Numbered from the stretch's first letter, positions 1-8,421 are shown. The stretch is 58,550 bases of DNA from Methylocystis sp. L43 (GCF_015709525.1 NZ_JADNRA010000012.1:1-58550), one strand, 5' to 3'. Made by a program: numbers and translations. The notes: generated from the sequence alone by a model not told the origin.

Positions 1-455
1 CGCCACTTCTCGATTGCCTCGGGATCGCGTTGATACGCGCGTTGCAGTGGCTTTTGCGGCGTCAGATTGAGTTTGGCGAGCAACTCCCCAACCGCTGTCA
101 AACCAAGCCGAATGCCGAATTTGCGCTCGATCAGGTCAACCACCACCCTTCGGGTCCATAGCCCGAAATCCAGACCATATTGACGGGGATCATTGCCGTT
201 GATCCAGCGAAATACCTGCTGTTCCTGACGCGCAGTGAGACTACGCGGCCGTCCGGGCGCCGGCCGCGACGCAAGCGCACGGACCCCAACCCCTGGTTTC
301 GAGATCGCCGCCAGCCATTTGTAGATCGTCGTGCGGCTGAACCCGTAAGATGCGATGACCGCAGATGGCGCCTCGCCTTCGCGCACGCGCTCGACCGCCA
401 TCAACCGGATGGTTTCCAACGTTTGGTGATCGATGGTACGTCCGTCTCGCTTCAT
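1..455 (-). CDS. IS630-family transposase, N-terminal part (cut by window start)
   Basis: Transposase of an IS630-type (Tc1/mariner-like) element that moves by cut-and-paste into TA dinucleotides. The visible part, about 151 residues starting MKRDGRTIDH, is the helix-turn-helix DNA-binding half: a first HTH (AVIASYGFSRTTIYKWLAA), a GRP linker (SRPAPGRPRSLT), and a winged-helix region ending LLAKLNLTPQKP. The catalytic DDE half lies outside the window. The start ATG is at 453-455. The same protein is encoded at the right edge in the opposite direction. The family call is from established HTH_29/winged-helix patterns; the identity of the exact IS is not known to me. Confidence 0.85.
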   Translation of the reverse strand, partial: MKRDGRTIDHQTLETIRLMAVERVREGEAPSAVIASYGFSRTTIYKWLAAISKPGVGVRALASRPAPGRPRSLTARQEQQVFRWINGNDPRQYGLDFGLWTRRVVVDLIERKFGIRLGLTAVGELLAKLNLTPQKPLQRAYQRDPEAIEKW

Positions 456-525
456 GACTCATTGAATCATCGTGCGAGATGATACTCAACGAAAATGTCG
501 CCTTAATTAACGACTGATGAGTAAT
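1..525. repeat. Left copy of window-terminal inverted repeat (IS630 end)
   Basis: The reverse complement of this stretch matches 58019-58543 with no difference that I could find. Identity stops at the shared bases ATTACTCATCAG. IS630 elements insert at TA, so the element edge is probably just inside that TA. The copy is cut by the window start, so only one end and the first part of the transposase are present. Confidence 0.9.
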
Positions 526-629
526 TTGTAAAGGTATTCTGCGCCTGCTCAGAGGCTGACCGAAAATGTTATTGAGTGATTTCAGCAGGTTGTGATTCCT
601 TCGGATTTGCGAGATTCGAGGGAAGCACG

Positions 630-1321
630 ATGGCCTGGACTGAAATCACCCGGCGCAAGTATCGGCGTGACGGACTGCGTTACGCAAGTCATTTGATGGA
701 CGCTGAATGGGCGCTGATCGAGCCGCTTTTGCCGCCGGCGTCGCCGCTCGGCCGTCCGCGCGACACCAACTTGCGATCCGTCGTGAACGCGATCCTCTAT
801 ATGGCCTCTACGGGCTGCCAGTGGCGGCAATTGCCGAAAGAGTTTCCGCCTTACTCGACCGTGCAGGGCTATTTCTACGCGTGGTCGCGCGCGGGCGTGT
901 TTGCGAGCATCAATCACGCCTTGGTCATGGCGGCGCGCGAGAAAGAGGGACGCGAGGCGAGCCCGACCGCCGGCGTCATCGACAGCCAGTCGGCAAAGAC
1001 CACGGAAAGCGGCGGGCCTCACGGGTTCGACGCGGGCAAAAAGATCAAGGGACGCAAGCGCCATATCGTCACCGACACGCAAGGAAACCTCGTTGGTCTC
1101 GTGGTGCATGAAGCCGACATCCAGGACCGCGACGGCGCGCCGCGCGTTCTCTCTTCGATCCGCGCGCTTTATCCTTGGTTGCGTCATGTCTTCGCCGACG
1201 GCGGCTATGCCGGCGACAAGCTACGCGCCGCGCTCAAGGGCAAAGGATCGTGGATGCTGGAAATCATCAAGCGTTCGGACGCCACCAAAGGCTTTGAGGT
1301 TCTACCGCGCCGATGGGTCGT
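630..1321 (+). pseudogene. IS5-family transposase, N-terminal fragment
   Basis: DDE transposase of the IS5 family. The start at 630 (MAWTEITRRKYRRDGLRY) follows a GAGGGA ribosome site. Visible landmarks are the N-terminal DUF4096-like part (LMDAEWALIEPLLPPAS), the first catalytic Asp in GVIDSQSAKTTE, and the second Asp in FADGGYAGDKL. The gene is broken after PRRWVV, exactly where the recombinase element begins. The expected continuation ERTFAWLGRCRRL is found at 3377. Without its C-terminal Glu-containing part this piece cannot be an active transposase. Confidence 0.85.
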
Positions 1322-1322
1322 G

Positions 1323-1343
1323 AACCGCCGTACAATATTGCCA
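1323..1343 (+). repeat. Left inverted end (att-like) of recombinase element
   Basis: Begins AACCGCCGTACAATATTG. Its reverse complement pairs with 3356-3376 at 18 of 21 positions. It starts within two bases of the break in the IS5 gene, so it probably is the recombinase binding half-site. Confidence 0.7.
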
Positions 1344-1514
1344 ACATTTACGCCTTCGAGTGGTCGTCATCCATCGCGCGGGCATTTGGGCGTGCGCGTC
1401 CCTGTCGGTTAGCGCCAGAGGAGTCAGCCAGAGCGAGTCGATTTGTCGCAGACGAATCCGAGCCAAACGGGAGTTTGATGCGCGTTCGGCGGCGTGTCGC
1501 CACGCCGGAAGCCG

Positions 1515-1721
1515 ATGGAGGCGCGCATGGTCCGGCGCACGGATCGTCCTCGGTTAAAAGTGCGCGTATCGTTCGAGACGACGAGGTTCAGCCAACAACA
1601 TCTGATCGAGGTTTACGCTCGTCTCGCGCCGACCTCGCGCCGCAGCTTGCGTTTGACGCGGGAGGACGCGCCACCATCGAAGACTCTGAAGACGGCGATG
1701 GGGTCCGGGGGTAGGCCATGA
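1515..1721 (+). CDS. Small protein coupled to serine recombinase
   Basis: About 68 residues, starting MEARMVRRTDRPRLKVRVSF. It is basic, with a beta-like N-terminal stretch and the segment FSQQHLIEVYARLAPTSRR. Its TGA stop (1719-1721) overlaps the ATG of the recombinase (ATGA at 1718-1721), which implies translational coupling. From memory, small proteins of this look (V-x-F-E-x-x-R-hydrophobic, then Y-x-R-L-x-P) precede zinc-ribbon serine recombinases in other alphaproteobacteria. No function is known to me; a directionality or accessory factor is a guess. The start could also be at 1494 or 1527. Confidence 0.55.
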   Translation: MEARMVRRTDRPRLKVRVSFETTRFSQQHLIEVYARLAPTSRRSLRLTREDAPPSKTLKTAMGSGGRP

Positions 1722-3577
1722 TCGCAGGACGGACCGCAATTTACGCGCGTGTTTCCAGCGAAGCTCAGGCGCGTGAGAACACCATCGCCAGTCAATTGGC
1801 CTCATTGCGCGAGCGTGTCGCAGCCGATAGCGTTATGCTCGAACCAGATGATTGTTATGTCGACGAAGGCTTCAGCGGCTCTATCCTTATACGCCCGGCG
1901 CTCGAGCGACTTCGTGATGCGGCCGCTGGCGGCCAGGTCGAGCGCTTGTATGTCCATGCCCCTGATCGCCTGGCTCGGCGCTACGCCCATCAAGCGCTGC
2001 TCATCGACGAGCTTCGGCGCGCCGGCGTGGACATCGTGTTTTTGAACCGGCCGATCGGGGATACGCCGGAGGATGATCTCTTGCTCCAGGTTCAGGGCGT
2101 GATTGCCGAATATGAACGCGCCAAGATTTTGGAGCGCGGTCGTCGCGGTCGTCGCCACGCTGCGCGCTCCGGTTCTGTCAGCGCACTTACTGGGGCGCCT
2201 TTTGGATATCGCTACGTCAACCGCAGCGACGGCGGCGGCGTAGCACGCTTCGAAGTGGTCGAGGAAGAAGCGCGTATCGTTCGGTTCATTTTCGCGTGGA
2301 TCGGCCTCGATCGCCTGAGCCTGCGCGAAGTTTGTCGGCGCTTGCAGAAAATGGGTTGTCAGACCCGACGGGGATCAACGCATTGGTACGCATCGACCAT
2401 TCGCGGCATGCTGGACAATCCTGCCTACATTGGGCGCGCGGCCTTCGGGCGTTTCCACTATTTGCCGCCGCGGCCTCAGCTGCGACCTCTGCGAGGCCGC
2501 ACAAAGCCCTCGCCCCACCCGGTCTCTCGCGTTGCCGCGCCTACTGAAGAGTGGATTGATATCCCTGTCGCGCCAATCGTCGACAAGGCAACTTTTGAGG
2601 CGGCTCACGCCCAGCTTTGCGAAAACAAGAAGCGTAAGCGCGATCGCGAAAGCGGCTACGTCTGGCTGCTGCAAGGTCTGACGGTTTGTCGACATTGCGG
2701 TTACGCCTATTACGGAAAAATCGCTCCGCGCACGCGCGGCTACGACAGGACGAACGTCTTGCGCTATTACCGTTGCACTGGAGCCGACGGCTATAGGTTT
2801 GAAGGCAACGCCTTATGCTGCAATCTGCCCGTGCGCGCCGATCAACTGGAGCAAGTCGTTTGGGATCGAGTCAAAACTGTCTTGCAGGAACCGGAGCGCG
2901 TCGCCGATGAATATCGACGCCGACTCGCCCAAGCTGCTGACGGCGCCGCCGAGCAAGAACAGGTCGCCCGCTTGGATAAGCAGATGACTGCCTTGCGGCG
3001 CGGCATAAACCGCCTGATCGACAGCTACGCCGAGGGGTTTGTCGACAAATGCGAATTTGAGCCAAGGATTACGGGTATGAAGCAGCGCTTGTCGCAGCTC
3101 GAGGAGCGCCATGAAGCGGCTTTCCGAGCCGCGGAGAGTGAGCGAGATCTCTGCCTCGTCATCAGTCGCTTGGAGGACTTTGCCGCGAAGGTGTCTGACG
3201 GGCTCGACAAGCTCGACCGTGCCGGGCAGCGCGACATTATCCGCGCCCTCGTCAAGCGCATTGAAGTGGGCAACGATGGAATCGAGATCATATTCCGAGT
3301 ACCACCGCCAAATGCGCCGGTCAGGCCAACCGCACCCGCCAAAACCCGACCCGCTTGGCAACAATGTACAGCGGTTCGTCGAGAGGACCTTCGCTTGGCT
3401 TGGACGCTGCCGCCGCCTCGCCAAGGACTTCGAAGCCACAATCGCCAGCGCCGTCGCTTGGGTGTTCGTCGCCAACATCCGCACGCTCACGCGGCGCATC
3501 GCAAGGACTTGACAGCAAACAGGATCATTTCGAGTCAGTCAGATGGGGTGATTGGGGTCTCGGCCGAGGGATGTTGA
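1718..3577 (+). CDS. Large serine recombinase (resolvase/recombinase/zinc-ribbon)
   Basis: Site-specific DNA recombinase that would cut and rejoin the element ends through a phosphoserine link. The N-terminal resolvase domain (residues about 5-150) has the YARVSS motif with catalytic Ser13 and later Arg residues (RLARRYAH). A recombinase domain follows (about 165-290), then a zinc beta-ribbon with CRHCG near 327 and a later CC pair, then a coiled-coil region (about 400-490) ending in VKRIEVGNDGIEIIF. Element-derived sequence ends near residue 553. The last about 66 residues are read out of frame from the interrupted IS5 gene, so the stop codon is borrowed from the target. The frame appears intact, and the enzyme may be active. 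Confidence 0.9.
   Translation: MIAGRTAIYARVSSEAQARENTIASQLASLRERVAADSVMLEPDDCYVDEGFSGSILIRPALERLRDAAAGGQVERLYVHAPDRLARRYAHQALLIDELRRAGVDIVFLNRPIGDTPEDDLLLQVQGVIAEYERAKILERGRRGRRHAARSGSVSALTGAPFGYRYVNRSDGGGVARFEVVEEEARIVRFIFAWIGLDRLSLREVCRRLQKMGCQTRRGSTHWYASTIRGMLDNPAYIGRAAFGRFHYLPPRPQLRPLRGRTKPSPHPVSRVAAPTEEWIDIPVAPIVDKATFEAAHAQLCENKKRKRDRESGYVWLLQGLTVCRHCGYAYYGKIAPRTRGYDRTNVLRYYRCTGADGYRFEGNALCCNLPVRADQLEQVVWDRVKTVLQEPERVADEYRRRLAQAADGAAEQEQVARLDKQMTALRRGINRLIDSYAEGFVDKCEFEPRITGMKQRLSQLEERHEAAFRAAESERDLCLVISRLEDFAAKVSDGLDKLDRAGQRDIIRALVKRIEVGNDGIEIIFRVPPPNAPVRPTAPAKTRPAWQQCTAVRREDLRLAWTLPPPRQGLRSHNRQRRRLGVRRQHPHAHAAHRKDLTANRIISSQSDGVIGVSAEGC
3356..3376 (-). repeat. Right inverted end (att-like) of recombinase element
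   Basis: Begins TGGCAACAATGTACAGCG and mirrors the left end at 1323-1343 with three mismatches. It overlaps the end of the recombinase reading frame, and the next bases (CGTCGAG) resume the IS5 transposase. Confidence 0.7.
3377..3512 (+). pseudogene. IS5-family transposase, C-terminal fragment
   Basis: Encodes VERTFAWLGRCRRLAKDFE and then continues to a stop at 3512 (ending TLTRRIART). It contains the ERTFAWL signature with the third catalytic residue of IS5 DDE transposases. It is the missing end of the fragment at 630-1321 and has no start of its own. Confidence 0.85.
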
Positions 3578-3650
3578 AGGCGGCTGCTCCTATCGAGATG
3601 TGAGAACGTGGTCGGTGTCGAATCGCCACGAGCATCAGGAAGGGGCAGCC

Positions 3651-4714
3651 ATGAAGTATTTTGCCGGACTGGACGTGTCATTGGAAGAGACGGCGATTTG
3701 CGTGGTCGAAGAGACTGGACAAATCCTCAAGGAGGCGCGCGCCGCCAGCGAACCGGAAGCGCTCGACGCTCTTTTCTCGACCCTCGGCCTGCCGCTTGAG
3801 CGTTTAGGTTGGAGGCTTGTTCATTGACGGCGTGGCTGCATGGCGAGTTGAAAGCCGCCGGGTGGCCAGCGATCTGCATCGAGTCGCGACGAGCTAAGGC
3901 GGCCATGGGCGCCATGCCGAACAAGACCGACCGCAACGATGCGCGCGCTATCGCGCAAATCATGCGGACCGGATGGTTCCGTGCGGTACACGTAAAGACA
4001 TCGACATGTCGTTCCTGGTGTTCGCCGCTGATCGCGCGCCGAACTGTTCTCAACGAGATGCGGTCGATTGAGAACGTGGTTCGGGCGATCTTGCGCGAAA
4101 CCGGCCTCAAACTTGGAACGCCGGCGCGTAAGGACTTTATCGTCCGCGCCCGAGAGCTGATCGGGGGCGATGATGCTCTGGCGCGCATGATCGACCCTCT
4201 GCTCGAAATTCTCGGCGTGATGCTGCGCGAGTTCGCGAGACTGACCAAACTGATTCTCGACGTCGTGCGGGATGAGCCCATCTGCCGGCGCTTGATGAGC
4301 GCTCCGGGCGTTGGTCCCCTGACGGCTCTGGCTTTCCGAGCGACGATCGATCAGCCGGAACGGTTCGGAAAATCCCGGGATGTCGGCGCTCACCTAGGGC
4401 TAACTCCGCGACGCTATCAATCTGGCGAAACTGACGTCCAAGGGCGTGTCAGCCGATGCGGCGACGAACTGGCGCGCACGGCTCTTTATGAGGCGGCGCA
4501 TTCGCTTCTGGTAAGCAGCAAGAAATGGTCGAGCTTGCGCGCCTGGGGCATGGCGGTCGCCAAGCGTCGCGGCATGGCGAGAGCCCGGGTCGCGGTCGCC
4601 CGCAAGCTTGCGACCATCCTCCATCGGATGTGGATCGACGGCGCTGAGTTCCGGTTCGGGTGTGAAAAGGCCTCTGCCGCTGGCGCCTCAAGGATGATCG
4701 CCGCAACCGCATAA
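3651..4714 (+). pseudogene. IS110-family transposase, one frameshift
   Basis: DEDD transposase of the IS110 family, which recombines DNA using a bridge RNA from the element ends. The first frame (3651-3827) begins MKYFAGLDVSLEE and holds the first Asp. It runs out after PLERLG; the second frame takes over near 3809 (LTAWLHGELKAAG) and holds the Glu (ICIESRRAKA) and the Asp pair (KTDRNDARAIA). The C-terminal Transposase_20 domain is SAPGVGPLTALAF then HLGLTPRRYQSGE. One base change near 3810-3825 restores the whole gene, so inactivation looks recent, or it may be a sequence error. The bridge RNA was not identified. Confidence 0.85.
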
Positions 4715-5024
4715 AAGAGAGTGAACCAGCTGGAATTCGAATCCGCGCGAGCGGAAGGCGTCGTTCCCGTGGGGACGATGGGCAAAGCGATCTCGTTTAG
4801 AGTCCTGAGCCTGCCGGCGTAAGCCGGCAAGGTCGTAAAACAGATTGAGACGTTTTGCTCTTCTGACCCCATCATGCGGCGGCCTTCGCGCCGACCGCGA
4901 AGAGAAGCGAGTAACCTACGGGAACGAAAAGCCACCGATCGCGGATGTAAGAACAGGAGCAGCTTGACTCTGACGACCCCAATCAGAGAAGACTCTTACA
5001 TCAAAGACTATGATTCCTGACTCA
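4715..5024. other. Region between IS110 gene and IS5 remnant
   Basis: About 310 bases with no convincing gene. The first part (to about 4915) is probably the 3' non-coding part of the IS110 element; it contains a small hairpin, GCCGGCGTAAGCCGGC, near 4813. I see no second IS110 end that I could place with confidence. Confidence 0.4.
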
Positions 5025-5162
5025 CTGGGGACTTGTGTAACGCAGTCCGTCACGCTGATCTTTCCGCCGGTGATTTTTGTCCAGGCCATCGTGATCCCCT
5101 CAAATCTCGTAAATGCAAAGGAATAACAACTGACTGAAATCAATCAATATTTTCGGTCAGCT
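5025..5162 (-). mobile_element. Remnant of the left end of an IS5-like element
   Basis: The reverse complement from 5162 begins GCTGACCGAAAAT, as does the left end at 555. It continues with a recognisable but diverged leader and the transposase start (MAWTKITGGK compared with MAWTEITRRK). Similarity ends after the codons for TDCVTQV. This is an old, truncated relative of the IS5 copy upstream, in the opposite orientation. Confidence 0.7.
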
Positions 5163-5172
5163 GCAAAGATTG

Positions 5173-5688
5173 CTATTCGACTACGTCCCTCTCTCCATTT
5201 TTTCGAGGGGCGCATAGGAGCGCTATACCGAACATGCTTGCGAACCATGTAATAACGGCGGCGAGCAGGTTGCCCCACCACGGATTCCCAAGTGCGAACC
5301 CAGCTGCCAGCACAGTCGCCGCGAGTAGACTGGTGAACTTCAGAAATTTGCCGGTGAACGCACGCTGGTCGGCAAGCTCATTGGCAAATTCATTGTTTTC
5401 GGGGGTGCTGGGAGTGACGGCGCACTGGCTCACCGCGACTCTAATTACACCGCCTATGGATCCCGCCACCAACCAAACAGCTGCAAGCCACCAATTGCGA
5501 TGGATGACGCCAAGGAGAATCTCTACCGCGCAGCTAACGAAGAAGAATCCAAGAAGGTGATTCAGTCGTCGATGAGCTTCCGAATACGTGGCGATCATCA
5601 GTGCACCCAATGACCTTCGTCTCCGACGCGACCTTGCCCTCTGGCGAATAAGGTGCGTGAGTTCGTGAGAGAGCCCAGAATCGGACAA
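5173..5688 (-). CDS. Predicted membrane protein, unknown function
   Basis: 171 residues with about four hydrophobic segments (HLLGFFFVSCAVEILLGVI, WWLAAVWLVAGSIGGVI, SLLAATVLAAGFALG, LLAAVITWFASMFGIALL). The N-terminal 30 residues are Arg-rich. The listed start is TTG; an ATG 30 codons downstream (MIATYSEAHRRLN) is at least as likely. I do not recognise a family. It stands alone between an IS remnant and decayed genes. The hydrophobic pattern makes a real, or recently real, inner-membrane protein more likely than chance. Confidence 0.45.
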   Translation of the reverse strand: MSDSGLSHELTHLIRQRARSRRRRRSLGALMIATYSEAHRRLNHLLGFFFVSCAVEILLGVIHRNWWLAAVWLVAGSIGGVIRVAVSQCAVTPSTPENNEFANELADQRAFTGKFLKFTSLLAATVLAAGFALGNPWWGNLLAAVITWFASMFGIALLCAPRKNGERDVVE

Positions 5689-5885
5689 ATTGTTCTCTGT
5701 TCTCGCGTTTCATCGGGTGCGCTGGGATGCGGCGTCCCCTTTCCCAGATAATCCTTCTCGAAAGCGAGCCGGCCGAGAAGCCTGACTGCTGCGGGGTCGG
5801 GCCGGCTGAGCACTTCGGCTTCGGTCGACTCGAAGGCCTCGCGGCGCACGAACTCGGTCAGGCCGGTGTTGCGCTTGTTCGCCAC
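5598..5885 (-). CDS. Short hypothetical ORF after resolvase remnant
   Basis: Up to 95 residues from a GTG, beginning MANKRNTGLTEFVRREAFES. Only the first about 55 residues look protein-like. The rest overlaps the start of the membrane-protein gene on the same strand in another frame. It follows the resolvase remnant by about 10 bases. I recognise no family, and it may be part of the same decayed unit. Confidence 0.25.
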   Translation of the reverse strand: MANKRNTGLTEFVRREAFESTEAEVLSRPDPAAVRLLGRLAFEKDYLGKGTPHPSAPDETREQRTICPILGSLTNSRTLFARGQGRVGDEGHWVH

Positions 5886-5894
5886 CGCATGGCC

Positions 5895-6442
5895 TCAGCC
5901 ATTCGCGGCGGCCTTGTAGATGGCGTCGGCGCTACTACCGCCAGAAGCGGGCAAGATCGGCCACGGATTCCCCGTCTGCTCGCCGTCGGCCGGCCTCCTG
6001 TTTCTGCGCGAGGGTCATCTTCGCCGGTCTCGCCCACGTGCTGGCCGCGCTCCCTTGCCCAGCCCGCCCTTCGCTGGTACATGTGCGGATCAAGTCAGGC
6101 GCCCACATCGGCCAGGCCGTCTATCACGCCGACCATCAGCCGTCCGTGCTTATGGAGGTGTCCGGCCATGGTTCGGCAAAGCTCCCGGAACTGTCCGCCC
6201 ACGCCCACGATGCGTTTGACGATCGCGAACGACTCGAAAGTCGGCCGGCGAGGCACTCGATCCTGGTTATCGCATAGCGTCGCCGGAAGCACGGAACTTG
6301 AGAAGCCTCCCCAAATCCTTGCAGTCCGCCTTCGCGCCCGAACCTTCCCGATGGATTATCGCGAAGCCGGCGGTCCTCAGCTGTTCGAGCTACCCTTCGA
6401 GGGTCTGCCCCACGGTCGAGACGCGAGCGTAACCGAACCCTT
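5895..6442 (-). pseudogene. Serine resolvase/invertase, decayed
   Basis: Reading the minus strand in shifting frames gives the parts of a small serine resolvase (Tn3/Hin type) in order. They are FGYARVSTVGQTLEG with the catalytic Ser near 6420, LEQLRTAGFAIIHREGSGAK, a middle equivalent to the dimer region, HGRLMVGVIDGLADVGA, DLIRTCTSEGRAGQG, and the C-terminal helix-turn-helix part (KMTLAQKQEAGRRRADGESV then ADAIYKAA). There is a stop right after TLEG and at least three frameshifts. The gene is dead. It suggests that a transposon or plasmid multimer-resolution unit once lay here. Confidence 0.7.
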
Positions 6443-6448
6443 AACCTT

Positions 6449-7030
6449 TAGTGTGACAGTGCTCGTGAAATGGCCTGGATGCCCTTAATTCCCGTTCCGA
6501 AGCAAGCGATAGCGTCGCGGTGCTTTTCCAGATCGTCATATGGTAAGTAGCGCACCTGCAAATCGGCGACGCGACTGACGCAGGCCGCCGGAGCTGCGCA
6601 CGAACCTCTCCTTCACGCGCATCGGGCGCAACGAGAAAGAGCCCGTCTGCCGCATGCAGATCGCTGCTCAAAGCAAGATCGAGCATGCAGACGATGCCGG
6701 AGTAGATTGACGTTATATGCCCTACTTCGAACGCCGCCATCACGCGAGTGCGGTCCCTATCGATCCACTGGATGTCAATGAGACGGATCGAGTCCACGCT
6801 CGGGGCGTTTTCTATTGAAACAGGAAGCGAGTCCAAGCATTCCGCGCCCAGCTGTCCTCCGTTGTGGGCCGCGATCGTTGGCGGCTACCCAAACCTCGTG
6901 ATCAAGCTCCCGCCCGAGATCCTTGAGCCAAGCCTGGACCTCGGTGTGTGTGCGGTCGCCCTCTCGGTCGGCGACGAGGATGCCACAGACCTCCTCGCGG
7001 TCTCGTGGACGCAGACGCTTTAAACAACAA
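6449..7030 (-). pseudogene. Nuclease-like (PD-(D/E)XK type) gene, two frameshifts
   Basis: Three minus-strand frames join into one conserved protein. The first, from about 7020, contains TEVQAWLKDLGRELDHEVWV then AANDRG. The second is ECLDSLPVSIENAPS and RLIDIQWIDRDRTRVMAAFE, then TSIYSGIVCMLDLAL and FLVAPDAREGEVRAQL. The third is RVADLQVRYLPYDDLEKHRD then IKGIQAISRAL with a stop near 6449. The order D-I-x-W, then A-A-F-E-V, then Y-S-G is like restriction-endonuclease-type folds in related proteins that read F-E-V-E; here the second Glu is Gly. Frameshifts lie near 6875 and 6590. The nuclease assignment is inference. Confidence 0.55.
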
Positions 7031-7310
7031 CTCTCATGGGCTGAGCTACATCCGCCTTACCGACCTGATCGACCAGCCGCAATCTTGCGCCACAAGTTTA
7101 GTGCCCATGGCCCCGGTGTTGAGCCCGACGGTCTCTTCTGCGCACCTAGAAGCTAGTCCGCCCGCCGCAGGCGCACGCGGGGCTCAAGACCTCCTGCTGC
7201 CGCGCTTGACAAAGCGCCGTTCAATCCAATTTACCCCGCAATCTCGGTGCGATCTCAACGCCGCGGTGGTGATCCCGGAGCGACGGGATTTCGTTTGGCA
7301 GGAAGAGCAT

Positions 7311-7622
7311 ATGTCCTCGAACCGCATCAAAAGTCTGGCCCTGGCGACCGCGATCGCGACTTGCGCGGGGGTCGGTCTCCCTAGCATGGCGGACGCACAT
7401 TACCGGGGCGCCCGGAACTACGGCTGGCATTCCGGCTGGCCCAAGGACTGGCATAGGCATCGCGGATGGGCGCGATACGGTTGCGCGCGGCCGGCGACGT
7501 ACGCCTATGGCGGTTATGGCGGGACCATGGGCGCCGCAGCCTATGGCCGCCCGCCAGCCTATTATGGCTATGTTGGCGAACAGGGCGAGGGCGGTGTGGG
7601 GCTGGGGGCCCCGACCTTTTAG
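7311..7622 (+). CDS. Small secreted Gly/Tyr-rich protein
   Basis: 103 residues. The start at 7311 has a strong ribosome site (AGGAAGAG) at 7-10 bases. The N-terminus MSSNRIKSLALATAIATCAG ending PSMADA is a signal peptide. The mature part is rich in Tyr, Gly, Trp and His (WHSGWPKDWHRHRGWARYG, then repeats of YGGYGG and YGRPPAYYGY). Such proteins are common, and without known function, in Rhizobiales envelopes. A longer frame from 6948 exists, but its first part is not protein-like. Confidence 0.6.
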   Translation: MSSNRIKSLALATAIATCAGVGLPSMADAHYRGARNYGWHSGWPKDWHRHRGWARYGCARPATYAYGGYGGTMGAAAYGRPPAYYGYVGEQGEGGVGLGAPTF

Positions 7623-8421
7623 CGTTGTCTGTGCGCATCGCGCATGATCGCCGCCCGGTCATAGGCACCGGCCCGCCCTCGCGCGCGCGACGTCATTGGC
7701 CGTTATCCTTCGGCCGCGGTCTCTCTCGCGCTCGTTTTCGGCGGCGATATTCGCCTTCACGGCATCGTTCGGCGAGCGCATGGTCTCAGTGTAGGCGCGC
7801 TACCCTGCGATGGCTTCGCGCTCGGCGAAGCTGCGGGCCTGAATTTCCTGAACGGCTAGAGCGCAAGATTCACGCAACTTATTTGAGTTCATTCGAGAGT
7901 GGAGAGGGACGCGCGCCGGATCACGCAGGCGCGACTGCCGCTGCGCGTCGTGGACGCCCGCCGACTCGGCTGATCGCTCGCATTGCTGATCGCTCGCATC
8001 CTGCTGTCTTCGGCGCGCGCGGATCCGGCCGCGATCGCGTCGCTCGCCCACGCGCTCTCGAGGGATAAGGGATTCGACGCGCGGTTTGCCGACAAGCGCC
8101 GGCGGTGCGAAGCCGAAGAAGCGGAAAGCCGCTCGCGGCCTATCGCGCTGAAGAGCTTGCTCGCATGCGGCTCAACTTCTACGGCTTCGATCCAAGCTAT
8201 CAGGTCGCGCGATACAATTTCATCCACAGGATCCCGAAGCCACGCACTCCTCTGACGCTTGCCCGGCGCCGATCGCAGCGTCACGACGGCGCAGTCGGCC
8301 GCAAATACAATTCATCAAACTGATCGCTGCGGCCACAACCGGCTGTCCGCTTGCGTTACGATTTCGACAATCAACTGAGGACCCCCTCGCTCGAGGTTGC
8401 AATTTGCTCGCCAAAGCCCTG
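7623..8421. other. Region without intact genes upstream of atp operon
   Basis: I find only decayed coding traces. On the plus strand a frame from 7983 (ILLSSARADPAAIASLAHAL, then SRDKGFDARFADKRRR) seems to continue, after a shift near 8130, as AAYRAEELARMRLNFYGFDP and then SYQVARYNFIHRIPKPRTP to about 8280. That could be one broken small gene of unknown function. On the minus strand a short Ala/Glu-rich segment (LRESCALAVQEIQARSFAER) lies near 7890-7805. No RNA gene was seen. Confidence 0.35.

Larger units (their letters stand above)
1322..3376 (+). mobile_element. Serine-recombinase element with 21-bp inverted ends
   Basis: A 2.06-kb insertion inside the IS5 transposase gene. Its inner ends are imperfect inverted repeats of 21 bp at 1323-1343 and 3356-3376 with 18 matches. 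The four bases TCGT occur at both junctions (1318-1321 and 3376-3379), as would be left by crossover at a short core in the target codons for V-V-E. The element carries a small ORF translationally coupled to a large serine recombinase and nothing else recognisable. Junction placement is inferred from continuity of the IS5 protein sequence, not from an empty site. Confidence 0.75.
555..3537 (+). mobile_element. IS5-like element, split by a 2.06-kb insertion
   Basis: Left end near 555 (GCTGACCGAAAATG) and right end near 3537, where the reverse complement reads CTGACTGACTCGAAATG; the two are similar, as expected of imperfect IS termini. The transposase gene is in two pieces, 630-1321 and 3377-3512, separated by the serine-recombinase element. 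Removing the insertion restores an element of about 0.93 kb with one continuous transposase. The exact ends are approximate because no intact copy is available in this window. Confidence 0.7.

Noticed and set aside
1313-1714. 133-residue frame at the left end of the recombinase element
   Set aside because: Low-complexity Arg/Ala composition and overlap with the better-supported coupled small gene; a real gene is not shown.
3651-4714. Programmed frameshift in the IS110 transposase
   Set aside because: IS110 transposases are normally one frame, and no slippery heptamer or following structure is evident near 3810; a mutation is simpler.
5727-6488. 253-residue plus-strand frame
   Set aside because: Antisense to a recognisable resolvase remnant (YARVST, HGRLMVGVIDGLAD) on the minus strand, so not a gene.
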